A stretch of DNA of 23,259 nucleotides from positions 1-23,259 of the forward strand of contig CAYSAG010000049.1 of the NCBI GenBank assembly GCA_964428935.1, read 5' to 3'. Positions within the stretch are counted from its first letter, which is position 1; every line of letters starts with the position of its first letter. This document shows, in pieces, positions 7,053 to 15,088 of this stretch. This DNA is from JAADHY01 sp964428935 (lineage in GTDB: Bacteria > Planctomycetota > Planctomycetia > Planctomycetales > Planctomycetaceae). Under the pieces are notes generated by a model, which saw only the letters and a list, made by a program, of their open reading frames with translations, did no database searches and was not told the DNA's origin. A program made the translations under genes and the position numbers.

Positions 7053-9853
7053 TCCCACGCTCCTTCGTCGTCGCCCGAAACCGAGAATTGCAAGTCCTGG
7101 CAAATGGGGGCGTAGTCGTCCCAGAAGTCAGGCGGTGGCTGAACCGGCCGGTCGAAGTCGTGAGCCCACACCGAGCGAATGACCCGGCGAGCTTCCTCGT
7201 CCGCCGACTCCAAGTCCGCTTCCTCCCAGTCGGCCTCCTCCAGCCCGACCCGTTCCAGCTCCCGCGGCAGCAGTACGAAGCCCAGCCGGACCGGCTCGCT
7301 CAGTCCGAGCGGCCGCACCAAGTGCCGGTAGAGCGGCAACTGCAGGTCGACCCACTCGCCGCTTCGCTTTCGGTGACTTTCTTCCGGACCTTTGCCGCTG
7401 TCGGCCGTCTTGTAGTCCAACACGAGCACCCGTCCGGTTTGCTCGTGGACGTCCACGCGGTCGACCCGTCCAATCAAGTAGGCCAGCTCGTCGTCGACGG
7501 AAAACGGAACCTGCTCGTCGCTGACCGCGTGCTCGACGCAGTGAATTCGCCAGCCCTCGTTCCGGTGTTGGGCCTGCCAGCGAGCGAACTGCCGCAACCG
7601 GTCGCGAGCTTGAGCCAATTGAATTCGCACGCTGGGCAAGGGCGTCGGCGAGAAGCGACGTCGAGCCAGGTCGGCCAGCCGGTCCTGCAAGTACTCGGCA
7701 ATTTGCTCGGCCGACGTGCTGTCTTTCAGCTCCGAGCGGCCGAAGTCGCACAGCACTTGGTGGACCAGCTCGCCAAACAGCCCGCCCGACATTTCCACCG
7801 CGTCGTCGGCCACTCGGCCCAACCCCAGGCGGTGCTTCAGGAAGTACCGGTACGGACACGACAGGAAGTCGCGGAACTCCGTCACCCGGAAGTGCCGCAC
7901 TCGCTGCTCGAGCGGCTTCAGCCGAGGCACCGGGAAGTTCGGCACGCGGCCCGCTTGCAGCTCGCCGGGCAACCGACGGCGAACCGTGGGCTGTGGTTGC
8001 AGCAACTGCAGCGTCCGCCGGGGCAACGAGTCGTCGTCAGGGAAGAGCAGCCGGCTGGGAAGCAGCGGGTCGTTGTCGGCCGTGCGTCGACCGGCAACCA
8101 GAACCAAGCGTTGGCGCGTCGAGGCCAACAGCTTCAGCGCGTACAGGTCGCGTGCGTAGCGGCGTGCGTTGTCTTCCAGTTGCAAGTGGCGGCGCAGCGA
8201 GTCCGGCAGGAACTGGTCGGCGTTTCGAGACGAAGGGACGAAGCCTTCGTTGAAGCCCGTGACGACCAAGACGGGAGCGTCCCCCAGCGGCAGCTCCAAC
8301 CAACCCAACAACTCAATGGCCGGCTCCTCGTCGTCCGGCCCGACAACCTCGTCGCTGACTTGCCGGACAACCAGCTGCAACGCGGCTGGAGCGGACAGGT
8401 TGGGCTCCAACGCGGGCGGCACCGCGGCCAATTCCGTGGCCGCCTCCACCAAACGCTGACACGCACGCAGCACCCGCCGGTCCGCCGCGGAACTGGGGTC
8501 AAAGGACCGTCCGCCGTAGAGCGTTTGCAGGACCTGCTGCAGAGCCGCAGGAAGGTCCGACACGGCACACTGCACCAGCGGTTGCAGCAGCCCGCAGACG
8601 GCGTCGAAGACCACCCGCACGGCCGGTGGAGCGTCCACCTGGTCCAGCAGAGCCTCGGTCACCGTCGGCGGCAAGTGGTTCTGGTAGAAGTCGTCCAAGG
8701 CGACCAGCGGGTCGGTCGGCCGGTCCAGACCTTTGCTCTGCAACCACGCTGTGACGTCGGGGTGTCGAAGCAGAGAGGCGTAGGCCGAGTACGACCGTCC
8801 CTCCAAGAACTCGGCCGCCACCGACGCAAACCGCACCGGACCGGCCTGTCCCAGCTGCTGGCCCGCTCCGTACCGAACCGGCAACCCGCACTGCCTGAGC
8901 CGCTGTTGGACGAACGGCACGACCCGCTCGTCCGGCACGCCGACGGTCACCTCGTCGACCGCGTAAGCCCCGTCCAGCTCGGCCAGCACCTGCAGCACTT
9001 CGTCGGCCTGCTGTTCGGGCCCCTCGACCACTCGGACCTGCTCGTCCGAAAGGCGAACCCAGTCGTCTTGCCACGCCAAAGGAATCAAACACCCGTGCTG
9101 GTCGAACCGGTCGCTGAGTTCAGGCGGAGCAAACACCAAGGCCGTGACACGGTCGGCGACCTGGTCCAACATGGCTCGCAACGCCTGGTTCAGGTCGACC
9201 GTGCCGACCAAAACAATCTGCTGGTGCGTCTGACACTCGCCGTGGTCAATGGCGTACAGCCGGGCGGTTTGCCGGTCCCAAAGTTGAAGCTGGTCCAGCT
9301 GGTCGAGGTAGGACCGTTGCAGCTCGCGGAGCACCCGCCAGCGTTCAATTTCGCCCTCGGAAAAAGCGGGCAAGCGGTCTTGCCGAAGCTGCTCCAGCCG
9401 GTTGGCGACCGAGTCGAAGTCCAGCCGGTCCGCAGCCAGCTCGCGGTGCAGTCGGGCCAGCCTTTCGGCCAACGCCAACCAAGCGAAGAAGTCGGCGTTG
9501 TCGGGCGGAGCGGGGAGCAAGTGCCGACGGCGGTCAGCGGGCATTTCTTGCAACGCCCGCACCCACGCCAACTGCTGAACCAGCTCGCTGGCAAACGGCA
9601 GCTTGGCCGCGTACAGCCGCTCCGGCAACTCACCGACCGTCACCACCTGCGGCGGAAACAAAGCCAGCCCTTGCCGCTCACACCGCTCAACCAACAACTC
9701 TTGCAACCGGCGTCCGGCGCGAGCTCCCGGCAGGACAACAATGACGTCGAGCAGGTCCGCGCGGCCGTTCCGCGCAAACCGCTCGACCAAGTACTCAACC
9801 GCCCGGTGCAGCGCCGGCTGGTCCCACCCCAGAAAAACTCGCTTGACTGGCAT
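7049..9853 (-). CDS. addB: AddB-like nuclease/inactive helicase subunit
   Basis: A 934-residue partner of AddA. The C-terminal RecB-type nuclease carries IGRVDRVDV followed by VLDYKTAD (811-818), so the second nuclease appears active. The family sequence SCPYRYFL lies around Cys666. The N-terminal helicase-like part lacks a Walker A motif, as is usual for the non-motor subunit. The four-Cys iron-sulfur site of Bacillus AddB is not complete: Cys666 and one C-terminal Cys (in YAPIC) remain, while positions matching the other two carry Asp. It is shorter than Bacillus AddB (about 1160 residues). The start is supported by GGAGGT 8 bases upstream. The two genes overlap by four bases (ATGA), so an operon is nearly certain. 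Confidence 0.85.
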   Translation of the reverse strand: MPVKRVFLGWDQPALHRAVEYLVERFARNGRADLLDVIVVLPGARAGRRLQELLVERCERQGLALFPPQVVTVGELPERLYAAKLPFASELVQQLAWVRALQEMPADRRRHLLPAPPDNADFFAWLALAERLARLHRELAADRLDFDSVANRLEQLRQDRLPAFSEGEIERWRVLRELQRSYLDQLDQLQLWDRQTARLYAIDHGECQTHQQIVLVGTVDLNQALRAMLDQVADRVTALVFAPPELSDRFDQHGCLIPLAWQDDWVRLSDEQVRVVEGPEQQADEVLQVLAELDGAYAVDEVTVGVPDERVVPFVQQRLRQCGLPVRYGAGQQLGQAGPVRFASVAAEFLEGRSYSAYASLLRHPDVTAWLQSKGLDRPTDPLVALDDFYQNHLPPTVTEALLDQVDAPPAVRVVFDAVCGLLQPLVQCAVSDLPAALQQVLQTLYGGRSFDPSSAADRRVLRACQRLVEAATELAAVPPALEPNLSAPAALQLVVRQVSDEVVGPDDEEPAIELLGWLELPLGDAPVLVVTGFNEGFVPSSRNADQFLPDSLRRHLQLEDNARRYARDLYALKLLASTRQRLVLVAGRRTADNDPLLPSRLLFPDDDSLPRRTLQLLQPQPTVRRRLPGELQAGRVPNFPVPRLKPLEQRVRHFRVTEFRDFLSCPYRYFLKHRLGLGRVADDAVEMSGGLFGELVHQVLCDFGRSELKDSTSAEQIAEYLQDRLADLARRRFSPTPLPSVRIQLAQARDRLRQFARWQAQHRNEGWRIHCVEHAVSDEQVPFSVDDELAYLIGRVDRVDVHEQTGRVLVLDYKTADSGKGPEESHRKRSGEWVDLQLPLYRHLVRPLGLSEPVRLGFVLLPRELERVGLEEADWEEADLESADEEARRVIRSVWAHDFDRPVQPPPDFWDDYAPICQDLQFSVSGDDEGAWE

Positions 9854-9861
9854 GCGAAGCC

Positions 9862-9867
9862 ACCTCC
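9862..9867 (-). promoter_or_regulatory. Ribosome binding site of addB
   Basis: The minus strand reads GGAGGT, 8 bases before the addB ATG at 9853. It confirms the start of the addB-addA operon's first reading frame. Confidence 0.6.
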
Positions 9868-10057
9868 GTGAGCAGCGGCCACAGTCGCCGGCGCGGTCTC
9901 AAGCAAACGACGTCCGGACGCGTCTGGTCGAGTGCGATGTCGAACGCTGGGCGGGAGCAGAGTTCTTTGCGGCGGCCTGCCGGTGGCCTGGAGGCGACCG
10001 CTCCCCAGACGGTCCCAATCGGCAAGCCAGCGTGTCGGCCGCTGGCCGGACCCGCGT

Positions 10058-10999
10058 CTAACGTCGACGGCCTCGGCGGCCACCCAGCGAACCTCGACGC
10101 CGCGGCGGCTCAATCACGTTCAGCGACTGGACCACGTACCGCTCGTTCTCGCGAACGCAAGTGAAGCGCAAAATTTGGCCGGTGTTCACGTTTTGAAGAC
10201 TGAGCTGCACTTTGCCGCCGCCAAGCACTCGGGGCTTGCCGACAAACCGCAACCGCTCGACCAGCGTCTTCAGCGCCGTCTTCTTCTCGTCCGGCACTTG
10301 GCCGCTGCGGAGCAAAGCCAGGTCGCCTTTCGCCTCGGCACTAATCAGCTTCACCAGCTCGGCCTGGTCCAGGTCGCCGCGAATCTGCAACACCAGGTTG
10401 TAAATGACCGCCTGAGGACTTCCTTCCGGGAAGTTCGGCTTGCCACCGCCGCCGCGACCGTAGCCTTCTTCGCCTTCCTCGCCGCCCTCGTACTCCTCTT
10501 CGCCCTCTTCGGACTCTTCCATTTCCTCCTCTTCTTCGGGCTCTTCCTCCTCCATTTCCTCTTCTTCCTCGGCGTACTCCTCTTCCTCCTCTTCCTCGCC
10601 CATTTCCTCCTCTTCGTAGTCCTCCTCGTACTCCTCCTCTTCCATGTCCTCTTCCTCGTCCATGGCTTCTTCGTCGTAGTCGGCTTCTTCGTCGCTCTCT
10701 TCGTCGTACCCCTCGTCGGCCTCCTCGTCCTCGCTACTGGCGGCCGACTCGCCCTCGTCCTCCGGCTCCTCCGGGCCGTACTCTTCCTCGTACTCCTCTT
10801 CGCTCGGCTCGCCTTCCTCCTCCGACGAGGCGACCGACGACTCGCCCGAACCGCCCGACGAGCACCCGGCCAAATTGCCGCACGCGACCAGAGCCAGCAG
10901 CATCATCAGCCCGGTGCACGCCAACGTCCACCGACGCACCCCGTCCGACGGCTCCGCTGCCGGCGCCCGCAACCACCGCCAAAGACCTGCCCGCAACAT
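10058..10999 (-). CDS. Glu-rich lipoprotein with C-terminal domain and Arg-rich tail
   Basis: A 313-residue protein I do not recognise by family. Residues 21-40 give a basic then hydrophobic leader. Lipobox candidates are LVAC (Cys40) and LAGC (Cys46); the second, followed by SSGGSGESS, is more typical. Residues about 59-179 are almost entirely Glu, Asp, Tyr and Met in EEE/EEEY/EEEME runs. A Gly-rich hinge (180-187) leads to an ordinary folded domain (about 188-297, PNFPEGSPQAVIYNL to SLNVIEPP). The tail (299-313) is mainly Arg and Gly. It is probably anchored to a membrane with the acidic arm exposed; cation binding or a charge spacer are guesses. The start is supported by GGGGAGG upstream (11007-11013). 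It reads towards addB with a 204-base gap, so co-transcription is possible. The acidic tract is a long purine run on the coding strand and may vary in length. Confidence 0.65.
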   Translation of the reverse strand: MLRAGLWRWLRAPAAEPSDGVRRWTLACTGLMMLLALVACGNLAGCSSGGSGESSVASSEEEGEPSEEEYEEEYGPEEPEDEGESAASSEDEEADEGYDEESDEEADYDEEAMDEEEDMEEEEYEEDYEEEEMGEEEEEEEYAEEEEEMEEEEPEEEEEMEESEEGEEEYEGGEEGEEGYGRGGGGKPNFPEGSPQAVIYNLVLQIRGDLDQAELVKLISAEAKGDLALLRSGQVPDEKKTALKTLVERLRFVGKPRVLGGGKVQLSLQNVNTGQILRFTCVRENERYVVQSLNVIEPPRRRGSLGGRRGRRR

Positions 11000-11469
11000 G
11001 ACTTCGCCTCCCCAATTTCCTCGACACAGCCTTTCTCACCGACCCGCTCGAGGACAGCCGGAACCGAACTTGTTGGCACGCCCTGCCAGCTCCGGCCCGT
11101 CGGTCGGCTCCCGTTCTGACACCGTTCGGTCAGTCGGAGCAGCCGGGGTCGCCGTGAACCGGCCCGGCTCGTTCAGCCTCCGCGCCAGCCACAGCGCCGG
11201 CACTGCCGAACCTCCGGTTTGCCCGACCGGCCGGACACTTGTCATTAAACCGAAATTCGCCGCGTTTGTCATTGGTCCACGGCCTCGCCGAACCGCCTTT
11301 CTCGCCGGCTCGCGGCTGGCTCGTTGCTGCGTGCAGCAACGGCCGCCGCCCACCGCCGGGCCGCTCTGCACTCGCCCGGTGTCTCCGCAGTGCTTGTTGT
11401 TCCGTTCGGCCCTGCCTAGAATCGTGCGTCGTGTTTCACACAACCGAGCTTTTGCGGGGAAGTGCGTTC
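11000..11469. other. Divergent intergenic region between the acidic lipoprotein and yhaM
   Basis: A 470-base region that must hold promoters for both directions. It contains two copies of TTGTCATT (11239-11246 and 11266-11273) in a short AT-richer patch and a likely plus-strand promoter at 11394-11422. The yhaM reading frame is open upstream into this region, but that extension is not protein-like. I see no RNA gene. Confidence 0.4.
11394..11422 (+). promoter_or_regulatory. Putative sigma-70-type promoter for yhaM
   Basis: TTGTTG (11394-11399) and TAGAAT (11417-11422) are separated by exactly 17 bases. The -10 box matches the consensus at five of six positions, while the -35 box is weak. Transcription would start near 11429, giving a leader of about 40 bases before the ATG at 11470. 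Planctomycete promoters are poorly defined, so this is a pattern match only. Confidence 0.4.
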
Positions 11470-12459
11470 ATGCGGCGTCAGTACGTCCAAGACATCAAGA
11501 ACGGAGACTCCGTCGAAGAAGTTTACCTGCTCGCCGACAAGCAGCTGCGAGCCAACCGGAATGCCAACCTCTACCTGCTGGCCACACTCCGAGACCGCAC
11601 GGGAATGATTAGCGGTCTGATGTGGAACGTCACGGAAGAGCGTGTGGCCGGGTTCGAACCGGGCGACTACGTGCGAATTCGCGGCAAGGCCCAAGTCTAC
11701 CAGGGAAACCTTCAACTCATTTTGACCCACATTGAGCGGGTTTCGCCCCAGTCGGTCGACAGTGCAGAGTTCATTGCGGCGCCCAGCCGCAAGGCCGAAG
11801 ACCACTTGGCCCGAGCTCGCGACATTCTGCTCTCAATCGACGACTTCCACCTGCGGACGTTGATGGAGTGCTTTCTGGTCGACGAGGAGCTCATGGAACG
11901 GCTGCTCCGCGCACCGGCCGGCATCAAAGTGCACCACGCGTACCACGGAGGGCTCATCGAGCACATTGTGACCATGCTGGAGGTCGCTCGACGAATCGAA
12001 GACCTCTACCCCGAACTCGACACCGGGCTGCTCCTGGCCGGCATTTTTCTGCACGACCTGGGCAAGATCCGAGAAATGGAGTTCGAACAAGGCTTCGCTT
12101 ACACGGACGAAGGTCAACTGCTCGGGCACATGCTCATTGCCGTGGAAATGCTCGACGAGAAAATCAAGCAGGTCGAGCAGCAGACGGACGAACCGTTCCC
12201 TCAAGAAACGGCTTTGCGACTGAAACACATGATTGTCAGCCACCACGGCTCGTACGAATCGGGAAGTGCCAAGCTGCCCATGACCCCGGAAGCCATTGCC
12301 TTGCACCACCTGGACAACCTGGACGCCAAAGTGCACGAATTCGCCGACACCATTGACAGCGACCCCAACCGCCAGTCTCATTGGACTCCGTACATTTCTC
12401 GCATTGAACGGAAACTGTTCAAGGGCCGCCCGGTCAGAAACGGCGGCTCCGGAAAGTGA
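11470..12459 (+). CDS. yhaM: YhaM-type 3'-5' exoribonuclease (OB fold + HD domain)
   Basis: A 329-residue protein in the family of Bacillus YhaM (about 314 residues), which trims RNA, and also DNA in vitro, from the 3' end. The N-terminal OB-fold nucleic-acid domain (about 12-100) includes RDRTGMISGLMWN and DYVRIRGKAQVYQGNLQL. The HD domain follows: HHAYHGG (155-161), the metal-binding pair LHDLGK with His195-Asp196, and MIVSHHGSYESG with two more His. These are all the expected metal ligands. The start is the ATG preceded by GGGGA 9 bases upstream; the longer open frame has no homologous content. RNase R follows 365 bases downstream on the same strand, so two 3' exonucleases sit side by side. 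Confidence 0.85.
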   Translation: MRRQYVQDIKNGDSVEEVYLLADKQLRANRNANLYLLATLRDRTGMISGLMWNVTEERVAGFEPGDYVRIRGKAQVYQGNLQLILTHIERVSPQSVDSAEFIAAPSRKAEDHLARARDILLSIDDFHLRTLMECFLVDEELMERLLRAPAGIKVHHAYHGGLIEHIVTMLEVARRIEDLYPELDTGLLLAGIFLHDLGKIREMEFEQGFAYTDEGQLLGHMLIAVEMLDEKIKQVEQQTDEPFPQETALRLKHMIVSHHGSYESGSAKLPMTPEAIALHHLDNLDAKVHEFADTIDSDPNRQSHWTPYISRIERKLFKGRPVRNGGSGK

Positions 12460-12824
12460 CAAGCCACGCTCAACGAACGAACGGCCGACGCCGCGCAGAG
12501 CGGCGCGGCGGTGCGCGTCGTGTGCCGCGGACGGTCTTGGGTTCAGCGGTCGGCTTTGGGTCGACGGCTCGCTTCGTTCACGCCAGCAACGCGGTTGGCG
12601 TCTTTGTGGCAGCCGCTGAGCGCTCCGCCATGCCAGCCGCCGGCTGGCTGTCGACCCGTCGGACGGGCCCGCGGCAAACGCCCCGCGCAAAGCAGCGACA
12701 AGACGTCCACGTGCAGCCGCTTCGACGTTGAGCCAAGGCAGCGAGACCGTCGCCAAAACGGTCCGGTCCATTCAGCCGACCTCGGAACCTCAACGAAAGC
12801 TCTCTCAACACTTCGTAGGTGAAC
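12460..12824. other. Intergenic region upstream of RNase R
   Basis: There are 365 bases without a recognisable gene. Open frames here are Arg-rich shadows. I see no clear promoter, terminator or structured RNA. A leader or promoter for RNase R is expected within it but cannot be placed. Confidence 0.35.
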
Positions 12825-15038
12825 ATGAATTGGAAGCAACGAATTCTGGACTACGTTCAGCGACCGGGTTACAAGCCGGTCAAGGTCGCGACGCTGGCCA
12901 AGCGTCTGGGCGTCAAGAAGAAAAACAACAAGCAGTTTGAAACGGCGCTGGAAGAGCTGCTCGCGTCGGGCCAGCTCCGAAAGAGCTCGGACGGACGCGT
13001 CCGCGGCCGCGTGCAGGTCGGGTTGTTGGCCGGTGTTGTCAAACGAACGTCACGTGGGTCGGGCGTCTTCATTCCGCACGACGCCGAAGACGGTACTCCC
13101 CGAGAAATCCTCATTCGACCTGAAGACATGAAAGACGCCCACACGGGCGACGAGGTGCTGGTCCGGCTGTTGAAACGTCGGGGAGCCGGCGGACGACGCT
13201 ACGGACGGGTCGAGGAAATTCTGGAACGGGCGACGAACCAATTTGTCGGGACCTACTTCGAGGCGGGAGGCAGCGGTTACGTTCAAGTCGACGGCACGAC
13301 GTTCAACGAGCCGATTTTCGTCGGAGACCCGGGGGCGAAGGGAGCCAAGCCGGGCGACAAAGTCGTCATCGAAATGCTCCGTTACCCGTCGCTGCACCAA
13401 AGCGGTGAGGCGGTCATTAGCAAAGTGCTCGGCCCCCACAACGCTCCCGGCGTCGACGAGCTTTCGGTCATCCACCAGTTCGGACTGCGGGAAGAGTTTC
13501 CCCCAGAGGCGTTGGAAGAAGCACGCGAGCAGGCCGGCCGCTTCGACGAAAAGAACCTCGACGGCCGCTTGGACCTGACTCGCGAAATCATTGTCACAAT
13601 CGACCCCGCCGACGCTCGCGACTTCGACGACGCCATTTCGCTGAAGCGTACGGCCGACGGCCATTGGCACCTGGGTGTCCACATTGCCGACGTCGCGTAC
13701 TTCGTCCGGCCCGACGGTCCACTGGACCGCGAAGCTCAATTGCGCGGAAACAGCGTCTACCTGCCGCGGCGTGTCCTGCCCATGCTGCCCGAACTGATTT
13801 CGAACGGACTGGCCAGCTTGCAACAAGGCCGGGTGCGTTACGCCAAGTCGGTCTTCATTGAGTTCACGCCGGACGGCGTCCCGATTCACACCGAGTTCGC
13901 TCGGTCGGCCATTCGCGTCACCAGGCGGTTCGCCTACGAGCAGGTCATGGCCATCATTGAGCAGCCGGAACGGTTTCGGACGCGCGTCAGCGCCAAAGTG
14001 CGGAAGCTGCTGGCGTTGATGCACGAGCTGGCCATGATTCTGCGGCGTCGGCGTCTGAAGGCGGGCGCGTTGGAGCTGGACGTGCCGGAAATCGAGCTGG
14101 AGTTCGACGACCACGGACAGGTCGTCGGGGCTCACGCGGTCGAACACGACGAAAGCCACCAAATCATCGAAGAGTTCATGCTGGCGGCGAACATGGCCGT
14201 CGCCCAATTTCTGGACGACCGCGGCATTCCGTTCATGCGACGAGTGCACCGCCCGCCGAGCCCCAACAAGCTGAAAGCCTTCGCGCAGTTCGTGTCGGTG
14301 CTGGGGTACAAGCTGGAGCGGTACCAGAGCCGGTTCGAGCTGCAGAAACTGCTGCAAAAGGTGAAGGGCACACCGCATGAAGAAGCGGTCAACTACGCTC
14401 TGTTGCGCAGCATGAAGCAGGCCGAGTACTCCGGCGAACCGATTGGGCACTACGCGCTGGCCGTCGAAAACTACTGTCACTTCACCAGTCCCATTCGACG
14501 CTACCCAGACCTGACCGTGCACCGACTTCTGGACGACATCTTGGACGGCCGGAAGCGAGTGCGCGGACCAAACGAACTGGAGCTGACTCGGTTGGGAAAA
14601 CACTGTTCCATCACCGAGCGCAAGGCCGAGGCGGCCGAACGAGAACTGACCAAAGTCAAACTGCTCCGCTACTTCGAAGACCGCATCGGCGAAAGAATGG
14701 AAGCCGTCATTACGGGCGTGGAGTCGTACGGCCTTTTCTGCCGCGGCGTCGATTTGCCCGTCGAGGGGTTCATTCACGTGAGCTGGCTCTCGGAACAGAG
14801 CGGCCACGACCATTTCTACTACGACCCGGCTAGTCTGAGCTTGATCGGTCGTCGGAGCGGCCGCACGTTCCGTCTTGGCGACGTGATCGAGGTCGTGGTG
14901 GCTCATGTCGACCTGGAGCGGCGTGAGCTGGATTTCGCATTGCCCGAGGCGGTTCCTGCTCGCAAGCGGCGCAAGACTGCCGCGCGGCGAACGACGGCCA
15001 GCTCTGCCAGCTCGCGGCGCCGACGCCGAAAGCGGTGA
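12825..15038 (+). CDS. rnr: Ribonuclease R (RNB-family 3'-5' exoribonuclease)
   Basis: A 737-residue processive exoribonuclease that degrades structured RNA. An N-terminal winged-helix-like part (about 1-65) with Lys-rich KKKNNKQ is followed by cold-shock domains (about 65-230). The RNB catalytic domain carries the Asp cluster IDPADARDFDDAI (Asp260, 263, 266, 268 and 269; these Asp coordinate the catalytic metals in the family). The later signature HFTSPIRRYPDLTVHRL is present. A C-terminal S1 RNA-binding domain (about 624-707, EAVITGVESYGLF) precedes a basic Lys/Arg tail ending in RRRRRKR. An alternative GTG start at 12819 adds two residues. AGGTG lies only a few bases before the ATG, so the start is uncertain by two codons. 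Length fits RNase R rather than RNase II. The stop TGA overlaps a GTG of the next frame. Confidence 0.93.
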   Translation: MNWKQRILDYVQRPGYKPVKVATLAKRLGVKKKNNKQFETALEELLASGQLRKSSDGRVRGRVQVGLLAGVVKRTSRGSGVFIPHDAEDGTPREILIRPEDMKDAHTGDEVLVRLLKRRGAGGRRYGRVEEILERATNQFVGTYFEAGGSGYVQVDGTTFNEPIFVGDPGAKGAKPGDKVVIEMLRYPSLHQSGEAVISKVLGPHNAPGVDELSVIHQFGLREEFPPEALEEAREQAGRFDEKNLDGRLDLTREIIVTIDPADARDFDDAISLKRTADGHWHLGVHIADVAYFVRPDGPLDREAQLRGNSVYLPRRVLPMLPELISNGLASLQQGRVRYAKSVFIEFTPDGVPIHTEFARSAIRVTRRFAYEQVMAIIEQPERFRTRVSAKVRKLLALMHELAMILRRRRLKAGALELDVPEIELEFDDHGQVVGAHAVEHDESHQIIEEFMLAANMAVAQFLDDRGIPFMRRVHRPPSPNKLKAFAQFVSVLGYKLERYQSRFELQKLLQKVKGTPHEEAVNYALLRSMKQAEYSGEPIGHYALAVENYCHFTSPIRRYPDLTVHRLLDDILDGRKRVRGPNELELTRLGKHCSITERKAEAAERELTKVKLLRYFEDRIGERMEAVITGVESYGLFCRGVDLPVEGFIHVSWLSEQSGHDHFYYDPASLSLIGRRSGRTFRLGDVIEVVVAHVDLERRELDFALPEAVPARKRRKTAARRTTASSASSRRRRRKR

Positions 15039-15088
15039 CCGGCGGCTCGTTCGAGGAAATTTCCAGCCCAAGCGGGAGAGGACGGGAA

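Noticed and set aside
4719..7115. 798-codon open frame antisense to addA
   Set aside because: The protein is Gln/Arg/Val-rich without motifs. The opposite strand carries all SF1 helicase motifs. It is open because the sense codons avoid TTA, CTA and TCA in GC-rich DNA.
7088..9871. 927-codon open frame antisense to addB
   Set aside because: Same reason: low-complexity shadow with no domain signature, opposite a recognisable AddB.
9932..11119. Plus-strand frame encoding a Leu/Phe-rich, apparently multi-membrane protein
   Set aside because: It is the complement of the Glu-rich repeats (CTC/TTC codons). The hydrophobic runs are an artefact of the acidic tract.
11239..11469. 77-codon N-terminal extension of YhaM
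   Set aside because: The extension is not like the family, crosses the likely promoter, and the ATG at 11470 has a suitable upstream site and gives the usual length.
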